DNA from: Clostridiales bacterium UBA3277
GTDB taxonomy: Bacteria; Bacillota; Clostridia; Oscillospirales; Oscillospiraceae
Length of the DNA: 5,341 nucleotides
Direction of reading: 5' to 3'
Assembly (NCBI GenBank): GCA_002362145.1
Contig: DETX01000088.1
Location: 1 to 5,341, forward strand
Shown here: positions 1-5,341 of the stretch, in pieces
Numbering within the stretch: position 1 is the stretch's first letter
How the letters are laid out: every line of letters starts with the position of its first letter
The notes under the pieces: model-generated
Told to the model about the DNA's origin: nothing
Databases searched by the model: none
What the model saw: the letters and a program-made list of their open reading frames with translations, nothing else
Translations under genes and position numbers: made by a program

Positions 1-399
1 GAGGCTGAAATTGAAGTCCCGGGTGCGGATATAGGCCTTGTGAATCCGGCGGTTGACGGTGAGCAGCATGGCCATGGCGTATTCCGCCACGGCGTGGGGG
101 GAGTAGGCGGGCACCCGGAACACCCGGAGCTTCCCCTGGCAGGCGCGGATGTCCACGTTGTTGAATCCGGCGCAGCGCAGGACGATGACCTTCACGCCCA
201 GCTCCCAGAGCTTTTCCACCACAAAGGCGTCGGCGGTGTCGTTTACGAAAATGCACACGGCGTCGAAGCCCCCGGCCAGGGACACGGTATCCCGGTTCAG
301 GTTTGCGTCAAAGTATTTGATTTGGATGCCGTTTTCCGAAGCGTACCGGTCAAAGCCGGGGGTGTCATAGGGTTTCGTATCAAAAAAAGCAAGTTTCAA
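1..399 (-). CDS. ldhA: D-lactate dehydrogenase (2-hydroxyacid dehydrogenase family), N-terminal part
   Basis: Cytoplasmic NADH-dependent enzyme reducing pyruvate to D-lactate, regenerating NAD+ in fermentation. Translating the minus strand from TTG at 399-397 gives 133 residues, open to the window edge. It begins MKLAFFDTKPYDTPGF and contains AVCIFVND (about 47-54), LRCAGFNNVD (74-83), RVPAYSPHAVAEY (95-107) and NRRIHKAYIRTRD (116-128). These blocks match, in order, the N-terminal half of E. coli LdhA as I recall it, which separates it from other 2-hydroxyacid dehydrogenases. Only the first part of the catalytic domain and the entry to the NAD domain are present. The GxGxxG nucleotide motif and the catalytic Arg, Glu and His lie beyond the left edge, so activity cannot be judged. 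TTG is chosen because an AAGGAG site lies 7 bases upstream and the family N-terminus (MKLA) starts exactly there. The gene is divergent from the GtrA gene. I found no convincing promoter or Rex-type operator; the best -10 candidate (TACTAT, complement of 430-435) has no good -35. Confidence 0.9.
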   Translation of the reverse strand, partial: MKLAFFDTKPYDTPGFDRYASENGIQIKYFDANLNRDTVSLAGGFDAVCIFVNDTADAFVVEKLWELGVKVIVLRCAGFNNVDIRACQGKLRVFRVPAYSPHAVAEYAMAMLLTVNRRIHKAYIRTRDFNFSL

Positions 400-406
400 T
401 GAAATT

Positions 407-412
407 CTCCTT
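407..412 (-). promoter_or_regulatory. Ribosome binding site of the D-lactate dehydrogenase gene
   Basis: On the minus strand this reads AAGGAG and ends 7 bases before the TTG at 399-397. It decides the non-ATG start: no in-frame ATG lies near it, and the family's conserved N-terminus begins at this TTG. Confidence 0.8.
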
Positions 413-450
413 CCTCTTGTTCCTGGAGGATAGTATGCCCCCAAAAAGCC

Positions 451-479
451 TTGCGCCCCGGGGCAGAATGTGATATACT
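451..479 (+). promoter_or_regulatory. Extended -10 promoter of the GtrA-family gene
   Basis: The -10 is TATACT (474-479), preceded by TG at 471-472, giving the TGn extended -10 form. A weak -35, TTGCGC (451-456, three of six consensus positions), lies 17 bases upstream. Extended -10 promoters tolerate poor -35 boxes. Transcription would start near 486, giving a leader of about 20 bases with the ribosome site in it. A GC palindrome occupies part of the spacer. Confidence 0.65.
455..464. other. 10-bp perfect palindrome in the gtrA-side promoter spacer
   Basis: GCCCCGGGGC is self-complementary. It overlaps the last bases of the putative -35 and extends into the spacer of the rightward promoter. 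It could be a small operator or simply GC-rich sequence; nothing else supports a binding protein. Confidence 0.35.
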
Positions 480-506
480 TGAAAAAATCCCTTTGGAGGC
501 ATTTCC

Positions 507-920
507 ATGATCGAGAAGATTCGCACGCTGGTCCAAAAATACTGGGACGTCCTTTCCTATCTCTTTTTCGGGGTCCTGACCACCGTTGTCAACTATGCCG
601 TCTATCTGCCGGTGTACAACCTGCTGCATCTGTCGGCGGCGGTGAGCAACATCATCTCCTGGGTGGTGGCGGTGGCCTTTGCCTATGTGACGAATAAGTG
701 CTTTGTGTTTAAAAGCGCCGACTGGTCCCAAAAGACCGTCCTGCCGGAGCTTGCGAAGTTTGTCAGCTGCCGTCTGGCCTCGGGCGTGATGGAGACCGCC
801 ATTTTGCTGGTTACGGTGGATTTGCTCGGCTGGAACGGCAATATCTGGAAGCTGGTCACCAACGTCCTGGTGGTCATTGTAAACTACTTTGGCAGCCGCT
901 TTCTGGTGTTCCGAAAGTAG
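507..920 (+). CDS. GtrA-family four-helix membrane protein
   Basis: A 137-residue integral membrane protein of the GtrA-like family (PF04138). Members are linked to moving or handling polyprenyl-phosphate-linked sugars for cell-surface glycosylation, but most, like this one, have no defined substrate. Four hydrophobic helices are visible at about residues 14-38, 43-65, 88-107 and 112-133. Family hallmarks are the first-helix YLFFGVLTTVVNYAVY, the AYVTNKCFVFKS segment closing the first pair (60-70), and the C-terminal NYFGSRFLVFRK, which repeats the same N-x-x-x-x-F-V-F pattern at the end of the second pair. The length is typical. The start is set by GGAGG at 495-499, 7 bases before ATG. It appears monocistronic, with its own promoter upstream and a strong terminator directly downstream. 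No glycosyltransferase of the GtrB type sits beside it, so its partner must be encoded elsewhere. The family call is secure; the function is not. Confidence 0.9.
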   Translation: MIEKIRTLVQKYWDVLSYLFFGVLTTVVNYAVYLPVYNLLHLSAAVSNIISWVVAVAFAYVTNKCFVFKSADWSQKTVLPELAKFVSCRLASGVMETAILLVTVDLLGWNGNIWKLVTNVLVVIVNYFGSRFLVFRK

Positions 921-935
921 AAAAGCGGAAAACCC

Positions 936-986
936 AAAACAGCCCCGTCCATTTCGCCGCCGCGGCGGGAAACCGGGGCTGTTTTC
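936..986 (+). terminator. Intrinsic terminator after the GtrA-family gene
   Basis: A perfect 12-bp stem, AAAACAGCCCCG (936-947) with CGGGGCTGTTTT (974-985), begins 15 bases after the stop codon. The right arm ends in TTTT, and the matching AAAA on the left arm makes the structure potentially bidirectional. The 26-base interior holds a second 12-bp palindrome, CCGCCGCGGCGG (957-968), so the hairpin may be one long rod. It isolates the gene from the exporter operon. Confidence 0.85.
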
Positions 987-1034
987 CTGCGCCTCCTGGG
1001 GGCGGACGTTTCTCCGGGGAGTTTACAAATTGTT

Positions 1035-1063
1035 TCGACTTTTCCCGGCGGCTGTGGTATAAT
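1035..1063 (+). promoter_or_regulatory. Extended -10 promoter of the ABC exporter operon
   Basis: A perfect TATAAT (1058-1063) is preceded by TG at 1055-1056 (TGG-TATAAT, extended -10). TCGACT (1035-1040) is a four-of-six match to the -35 consensus at 17-base spacing. Transcription would begin near 1070, giving a leader of about 27 bases. Two GTTT-type direct repeats 11 bases apart (1021 and 1032) abut or overlap the -35 and could be a response-regulator site, but this is weak. Confidence 0.8.
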
Positions 1064-1096
1064 GACAGCAAAGAATCAGATATCGGAGGCGAAAAT

Positions 1097-1798
1097 ATGG
1101 CCTTTGTGGAGTTTCAGAACGTCGGTAAGACCTACACCATGGGAGAGGTGTCCATCAACGCCCTCCATGACACCTCTTTCGAGGTGGAGAAGGGGGAGTT
1201 GGTGGTCATTGTCGGTCCCTCCGGCGCCGGTAAGACCACCCTGCTCAACATTCTGGGGGGCATGGACACCCTGACCACCGGCCGGGTCTTTTTGGACGGC
1301 CGGGAGATTTCCGGCCTGAGCCGCAGTCAGCTGACGGACTACCGCCGCCATGACGTGGGCTTTGTATTCCAGTTTTATAACCTCATCGGCAACCTCACCG
1401 CTCTGGAAAACGTGGAGCTGGCAAACCAGATCTGTAAAAATCCCCTGGACGCCGCCCAGGTCCTCCGGGACGTGGGCCTGGAGGCGCGGATGAAGAATTT
1501 CCCCAGCCAGCTCTCCGGCGGGGAACAGCAGCGGGTGGCCATCGCCCGAGCCCTGGCAAAAAATCCCAAGCTGCTGCTGTGTGACGAGCCCACGGGCGCT
1601 CTGGACTATCAGACCGGCAAGGCGATCTTGAAGCTCCTTCAGGACACCGGCCGCCGGACGGGAATGACCATCATCATCATCACCCACAACGGCGCGCTGA
1701 CCGGCATGGCGGACCGGGTCATCCATGTCCGCAGCGGCAGCGTAACCAAGGTGGAGCGGAACGACCATCCCCAGGACATTTCGGAGATCGAATGGTAA
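1097..1798 (+). CDS. ABC transporter ATP-binding protein, LolD/MacB type
   Basis: A 233-residue nucleotide-binding subunit that should hydrolyse ATP on the cytoplasmic face and drive the permease encoded next to it. All motifs are intact: Walker [10 protein letters not shown] (40-48), Q-loop FVFQFYNL (89-96), signature LSGGEQQR (139-146), Walker B LLLCDE (159-164), D-loop GALD (167-170) and H-loop ITHN with His197. The [16 protein letters not shown] block after the Q-loop and the DEPTGALD form are typical of the LolD/MacB/FtsE-like subfamily that pairs with FtsX-type permeases. The length matches stand-alone subunits; there is no fused permease as in MacB itself. The start is fixed by GGAGG at 1085-1089, 7 bases before ATG. 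The gene follows its own promoter and overlaps the permease start, so the two are probably translationally coupled. A short acidic tail (about 219-233) follows the core. Substrate cannot be told from this subunit. Confidence 0.97.
   Translation: MAFVEFQNVGKTYTMGEVSINALHDTSFEVEKGELVVIVGPSGAGKTTLLNILGGMDTLTTGRVFLDGREISGLSRSQLTDYRRHDVGFVFQFYNLIGNLTALENVELANQICKNPLDAAQVLRDVGLEARMKNFPSQLSGGEQQRVAIARALAKNPKLLLCDEPTGALDYQTGKAILKLLQDTGRRTGMTIIIITHNGALTGMADRVIHVRSGSVTKVERNDHPQDISEIEW
1783..1786 (+). promoter_or_regulatory. Ribosome binding site of the permease, inside the ATPase gene
   Basis: GGAG lies 5 bases before the ATG at 1792 and 11 bases before a second in-frame ATG at 1798, whose A is the last base of the ATPase stop (TAATG). 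Spacing favours 1792, while the TAATG overlap is a classic termination-reinitiation arrangement. The two starts differ by two residues (Met-Val). Confidence 0.55.
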
Positions 1799-4700
1799 TG
1801 AGCAGAAGTGCAATGGCTGTGAATCTGGGGCGATCCATTCGCAAGTCCCTGGGCCGCTATGTGGCCATCGCCATGATCATCGCGCTGGGCGCCAGCATTT
1901 TCGTGGGCCTGCGGATGACCAAGCGGGATATGGTGGCCACGGGGCAGGTCTATATGGACGCCCAGAATATGTTTGACCTGCGCCTGGTCAGCTCCTACGG
2001 CTGGGGCAAAGACCAGGTGGACGAAGTGCGCCTGTTAGAGGGCGTTTCCGATGTGGAAGGGGTCTACTATCAGGATCTGATTGTCAGCCGGCCCAGCGAC
2101 GAGGAGGCGGTTTACCGCTTCTATACCATCCCGGAGACGGTGAACAAACTGGTGCTGCTGGAGGGCCGCTGGCCGGAGAACGCTGGGGAGTGCCTGGTGG
2201 ACGGCTATCGGGCGGGCAGCGACATGATCGGAAAAGAGATGGCCATCTCCGGGAATAACGATGAGGACGCTCTGGAAAATTTGACCCAGAAATCCTTTAC
2301 GGTGGTGGGCCGGATCAGCACCCCGCTGTACATGGATATGAACCGGGGCAGCACCTCCGTAGGAAACGGCGCCATCGCCAACTGTATTTTCGTTTCCCAG
2401 GACGCCTTTGACGTGGACTACTACACGGAAATCCACGTGACCGTCCCCGGGGACCACCGAATCTACTCAAAGGACTACAACAATGCCATGGACGCCATGG
2501 CCGATGCGCTGGAGCCGGGGATGGAGCCTCTGGCGAAGGAGCGGTATCAGAAGGTCCGCGACGATGCGGAGGAAGCGTATCAGGATGGCTGGGAGGAATA
2601 CCAGGACGGCGCGAAGGAGTATGCCGACGGTTACCATGAGGCCAATGAGAGGCTGCGGGACAGCTATCGCAAGCTCACCGATGGAGAAGCGCAGATCGTC
2701 GAAAACGAGCAGAAGCTGACCGACGGCGAAAAGCAGCTCCGGGACGGCAGGCTCCAGCTCATCCAGGGCAAGATTACGCTGCAAAACGGCAAGCGGGCTC
2801 TGGCCCAGAGCAAGACGGAGGCCTATAACCAGATCAACCAGGCTGTTCAGGAGATGTCGGAGCAGCTGCAGGAAAAGATGGATGAACTGGCGGCCGTCAA
2901 TGAGGAATTGGATGCCATCAATGCCGAGCTTGCCGCGGTGAACGCCGAGATTGCCCAGATTGAGGGAGCCATGGAGCTGATGGATTCCAATATCGGGCTT
3001 TTAAACTCCCAAATCCAGAATATTCAGACCCAGATCGACATTTTGGAGTCCCAGGACCCTTCAGACCCGAATCTTCCCGCCCTGCAGGCGGCCCTTGCGG
3101 GCCTTGAGAGCACCCGGGACGGTCTGATCACCCAGCGGGATGATTACGAAACGGAAAACGCGGAGACCTTAAACGAGCTGTACAGCCGCCGGGCTGCCCT
3201 GGAAGAGGACAGGGCGGAGGTGGAGAGCATCCGGGACGACCTCGCGGGAAATGCCTCCTCCGCGGAAGAGATGCTGGCGGAGTTTGCCACCCAGCTTCTG
3301 GAAATGCAGAGCCAGTTTGCCGCTGCCGAGGCCCAGCTCAGCGCCGGAGAGGCCCAGCTTGAGGCCTCCGAGGCAAGGCTCCAGATGGAGGAGCAGAGAA
3401 TCAAAACCGGCTGGGAGGAGCTGGAAAAGGCCAAGCAGGACATCCAGGATGGATGGACGGAGTACCGCGATGGAAAGCGGGACGCCGAAAAGGAGCTGAA
3501 AGAGGCCCGGCAGAAGCTGGATGACGCCCGTCAGGAGCTCATGGATGCCCGGGCGGATATCGACGGGATGAAGGAGAATACCCTGCACATTCTGGACAGA
3601 AATTCCAATATCGGCTATGCGTCCCTGGACAGCAGCTCCGACATTGTCGAGGGCGTGTCCCGGGTGTTCCCGGCCTTCTTCCTGCTGGTGGCGGCCCTGG
3701 TGTGCATCACCACCATGACCCGCATGGTGGACGAGGAGCGGACCCAGATCGGAACATTAAAGGGCCTGGGCTACAGCGACGGCGCCATCATCTCCAAATA
3801 CCTGTTCTACGCCGGCAGCAGCGCCGTGCTGGGCTGCGGCCTGGGGGTGCTGCTGGGAAGCGTGGTGTTCCCGATTATCCTGTGGGAAGCCTACAAGATC
3901 ATGCTCTTTATCCAGGACAGCATTGTCCTTACCTTCGACTGGGGACTGTGCCTGCTGGTGGTGGCGGTCTATACCGGAGTGGAGCTTCTGGTGACCTGGT
4001 ACTGCTGCCACAGAACGCTGAAGGAGGTCCCCTCGGAGCTTATCCGGCCCAAAGCCCCCACGGCGGGCAAACCCCTGATCTTCGAGAGAATGCGCCTTTG
4101 GAGCAGGGTCAGCTTCCTCAACAAGGTCACCATCCGCAATATTTTCCGCTATCACCAGCGGCTTGCCATGATGCTGGTGGGCATCGGCGGCTGCACGGCT
4201 CTGCTCATTACGGGCTTTGGCCTCCGGGACTCCATCGTAAACATCGCGGACTTCCAATTCCAGGACGTGACCCACTATGACATGGAGGTCTACTTCTCTG
4301 AGCATCAGGACCAGGCGGACCAGAAGCGCTTCCTGGATAAAACCAGAGATGCTGCCGAAAACGTCCTCTTTTTCCACCAGTCCAGTGTGGAGGTGAGTTT
4401 TGAGGACGGCCTTCAGGAGATCTATATGATCTCCGCCGACGAGGGAATTTCGGACTTCATCGATTTCCGCCATGGGCAGCAGGAGATCTCCCTGCCGGGG
4501 AAAAACGAGGCGGTCCTCACCTCCGGCGTTGCCAGCGCCCTGGGCATCAAGACCGGCGACACCGTGACCGTCCGCAATCCGGACATGGAGAGCATGGAGC
4601 TGACTGTTTCCGGAATTTACGATAACTATGTCTACAACTATGTGCTCATCACCCCGGAGACGGTGGAGGAAAACTTTGGCCAGGCGCCGGAGCGGCAGAT

Positions 4701-5232
4701 GGCCTATGTCCAGGTCCGGGAGGGACAGGATGTCCACAGTGTGGGAGCCCTGATCTCGGGGCTTACCGATGTGATGAACGTTGCCGTCAGCGAGGACCAG
4801 GCAGACATGGTCCACGGAATGATGGACGCTATGAATCTGGTGGTGGTGGTCATTGTGGTCTGCGCGGCGGCCCTGGCGGCTACGGTGCTCTACAACCTGA
4901 CCAATATCAACATCAACGAGCGGATTCGGGAGATTGCCACCATCAAGGTTTTGGGCTTCAATGCCTTTGAGACGGCCATGTATATTTTCAAGGAGAACCT
5001 GGTCCTCAGCGTGCTGGGAACCGGCGTGGGAATGCTCTTCGGAAAGCTGCTGCTGCGCTTTGTCATGAGCCAGATCAAGATCAATATGGTCTGGTTTATA
5101 GACCGGGCCCTGCCCATTTCTTATATTTTAAGCGTGGTCATGACGCTGCTTATGGCAGTGGTGGTGGATTTTGTGTTCTACTTCAAGCTGGACAAAATCA
5201 ACATGGCCGAGGCCCTCAAATCGGTAGAATAA
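1792..5232 (+). CDS. FtsX/MacB-type ABC permease with long extracellular coiled-coil stalk
   Basis: An 1146-residue permease with two FtsX-like halves (PF02687 type) and probably eight membrane helices. In order: TM1 (about 23-42); an extracellular MacB-like core (43-245); a coiled-coil stalk (248-600); TM2-TM4 (622-642, 671-697, 716-739); a cytoplasmic linker; TM5 (789-810); a second extracellular domain (811-1012); TM6-TM8 (1014-1035, 1065-1090, 1106-1131). The halves repeat each other: RSIRKSLGRYVAIAM resembles IRNIFRYHQRLAMML, and the coupling segments EERTQIGTLKGLGYSDGAI (648-666) and ERIREIATIKVLGFNAFET (1043-1061) should contact the ATPase. Known relatives (MacB, LolCE) use ATP to move their extracellular domains rather than to pass substrate through the membrane. 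The stalk, inserted just before TM2, roughly doubles the extracellular part of the first half. Its heptads carry L/Y/I-x-x-G motifs (263-333 and 516-561) and a proline-rich turn near 420-429. It is the last gene of the operon. Possible roles are export of a peptide or lipid, or signalling to cell-wall enzymes; the substrate is unknown. The start may instead be 1798. Confidence 0.93.
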   Translation: MVMSRSAMAVNLGRSIRKSLGRYVAIAMIIALGASIFVGLRMTKRDMVATGQVYMDAQNMFDLRLVSSYGWGKDQVDEVRLLEGVSDVEGVYYQDLIVSRPSDEEAVYRFYTIPETVNKLVLLEGRWPENAGECLVDGYRAGSDMIGKEMAISGNNDEDALENLTQKSFTVVGRISTPLYMDMNRGSTSVGNGAIANCIFVSQDAFDVDYYTEIHVTVPGDHRIYSKDYNNAMDAMADALEPGMEPLAKERYQKVRDDAEEAYQDGWEEYQDGAKEYADGYHEANERLRDSYRKLTDGEAQIVENEQKLTDGEKQLRDGRLQLIQGKITLQNGKRALAQSKTEAYNQINQAVQEMSEQLQEKMDELAAVNEELDAINAELAAVNAEIAQIEGAMELMDSNIGLLNSQIQNIQTQIDILESQDPSDPNLPALQAALAGLESTRDGLITQRDDYETENAETLNELYSRRAALEEDRAEVESIRDDLAGNASSAEEMLAEFATQLLEMQSQFAAAEAQLSAGEAQLEASEARLQMEEQRIKTGWEELEKAKQDIQDGWTEYRDGKRDAEKELKEARQKLDDARQELMDARADIDGMKENTLHILDRNSNIGYASLDSSSDIVEGVSRVFPAFFLLVAALVCITTMTRMVDEERTQIGTLKGLGYSDGAIISKYLFYAGSSAVLGCGLGVLLGSVVFPIILWEAYKIMLFIQDSIVLTFDWGLCLLVVAVYTGVELLVTWYCCHRTLKEVPSELIRPKAPTAGKPLIFERMRLWSRVSFLNKVTIRNIFRYHQRLAMMLVGIGGCTALLITGFGLRDSIVNIADFQFQDVTHYDMEVYFSEHQDQADQKRFLDKTRDAAENVLFFHQSSVEVSFEDGLQEIYMISADEGISDFIDFRHGQQEISLPGKNEAVLTSGVASALGIKTGDTVTVRNPDMESMELTVSGIYDNYVYNYVLITPETVEENFGQAPERQMAYVQVREGQDVHSVGALISGLTDVMNVAVSEDQADMVHGMMDAMNLVVVVIVVCAAALAATVLYNLTNININERIREIATIKVLGFNAFETAMYIFKENLVLSVLGTGVGMLFGKLLLRFVMSQIKINMVWFIDRALPISYILSVVMTLLMAVVVDFVFYFKLDKINMAEALKSVE
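2578..2790 (+). repeat. Heptad L/Y-x-x-G repeats in the first arm of the permease stalk
   Basis: Glycines fall in one seven-residue register at residues 266, 273, 280, 298, 312, 319, 326 and 333, nearly always as DG, with Tyr or Leu three residues earlier (YQDG, YQDG, YADG, LTDG, LTDG, LRDG, LIQG, LQNG). This is protein-level repetition; the DNA copies have diverged. It matches the Leu-x-x-Gly heptad pattern described for YhgE/Pip-type proteins. Confidence 0.8.
3337..3474 (+). repeat. Heptad L/I/Y-x-x-G repeats in the second arm of the permease stalk
   Basis: The same register reappears after the turn: LSAG (516-519), IKTG (537-540), IQDG (551-554) and YRDG (558-561), with Leu at 523 and 530 keeping the heptad phase between them. 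Glycines are rarer here than in the first arm. Confidence 0.7.
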
Positions 5233-5234
5233 GG

Positions 5235-5270
5235 AAAGGCTCCGCACCTGCGAAAGATGCGGAGCTTTTG
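5235..5270 (+). terminator. Intrinsic terminator of the ABC exporter operon
   Basis: The stem GCTCCGCA (5239-5246) with TGCGGAGC (5258-5265) has an 11-base loop. It is extended by a G·T and three A-T pairs (5235-5238 with 5266-5269) and ends in TTTT. It starts 2 bases after the permease stop codon, so it is the natural end of the operon. Confidence 0.85.
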
Positions 5271-5273
5271 CTT

Positions 5274-5325
5274 CAGACCGTTGAAAATCCCCTTTGGGGC
5301 TTTTCGACGGGAGGATGGCAGTCTG
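5274..5325. repeat. Imperfect inverted repeat downstream of the operon terminator
   Basis: CCGTTGAAAATCCCC (5278-5292) pairs with the segment 5296-5310 through 13 Watson-Crick pairs, one G·T and one T/C mismatch, around a TTT loop. CAGAC (5274-5278) and GTCTG (5321-5325) add a possible outer stem with an 11-base asymmetric bulge. It lacks a T-tract after the stem, so it is less like a terminator than a dispersed palindromic element. The remaining bases to 5341 hold nothing else I can support. Confidence 0.55.
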
Positions 5326-5341
5326 CTGCGCGCACTTCGTC

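Noticed and set aside
40..402. Plus-strand open frame of 120 codons at the left end
   Set aside because: It lies opposite the D-lactate dehydrogenase reading frame, which matches a known family along its whole visible length.
430..435. Minus-strand TACTAT as the -10 of the D-lactate dehydrogenase promoter
   Set aside because: No acceptable -35 is found 16-18 bases upstream and no extended -10 TG is present, so the promoter of this gene is left unassigned.
1025..1033. ACAA-A-TTGT dyad just upstream of the exporter -35
   Set aside because: The arms are only four bases and do not extend; expected by chance in an AT-rich promoter patch.
1076..1813. Long open frame of 245 codons on the minus strand opposite the ATPase gene
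   Set aside because: It is the antisense shadow of a fully motif-supported ATPase; its His/Gly/Val-rich translation has no recognisable domain and no ribosome site was noted.
3757..4815. Open frame of 352 codons on the minus strand opposite the permease
   Set aside because: Shadow frame caused by high G+C codon bias in the permease. The translation is low-complexity in His, Asp and Val, and the sense strand has clear FtsX features.
5309..5341. GGGAGG followed by ATG, opening a frame of nine codons to the right edge
   Set aside because: The Shine-Dalgarno-like bases touch the ATG with no spacer, they overlap the inverted repeat, and the nine residues are uninformative.

Overview
The window looks like chromosomal DNA from a Gram-positive Clostridia-type anaerobe (Bacillota, plausibly Oscillospiraceae; this is inference). 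The G+C content looks high-50s by eye. Every gene has a strong GGAGG-type ribosome binding site about 7 bases from its start. A fermentative D-lactate dehydrogenase sits beside a small GtrA protein and a MacB/FtsX-type exporter whose permease carries a very long extracellular coiled coil. No mobile element, CRISPR array, rRNA or tRNA was seen.

Layout: (1) positions 399 to 1, minus strand: the first 133 codons of an LdhA-type D-lactate dehydrogenase, starting at TTG and running off the left edge. (2) 400-506: a divergent intergenic region with a good extended -10 promoter for the rightward gene and a 10-bp GC palindrome inside its spacer. (3) 507-920: a four-helix GtrA-family membrane protein. 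(4) 921-1096: a strong 12-bp-stem terminator followed by a textbook extended -10 promoter. (5) 1097-5232: a two-gene operon in which the ABC ATPase and its 1146-residue permease overlap by a few bases. (6) 5233-5341: an intrinsic terminator, then a second imperfect inverted repeat that looks like a dispersed intergenic element.

How the genes work together: the ATPase (complete Walker A, Q-loop, signature, Walker B and H-loop) and the double-FtsX permease should form a mechanotransmission-type (type VII, MacB/LolCDE-like) ABC complex. No membrane-fusion protein, two-component system or substrate gene is visible, so the substrate is unknown. LdhA and GtrA are separate transcription units with no obvious functional link to it.

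The most interesting object is the stalk in the permease (residues about 248-600). It has two arms of nearly equal length joined by a proline-rich turn. Both arms carry glycine-bearing heptads (L/Y/I-x-x-G), and these fall opposite each other if the stalk folds as an antiparallel hairpin. This resembles the Leu-x-x-Gly heptads known from YhgE/Pip-type proteins, here grafted into an FtsX permease.
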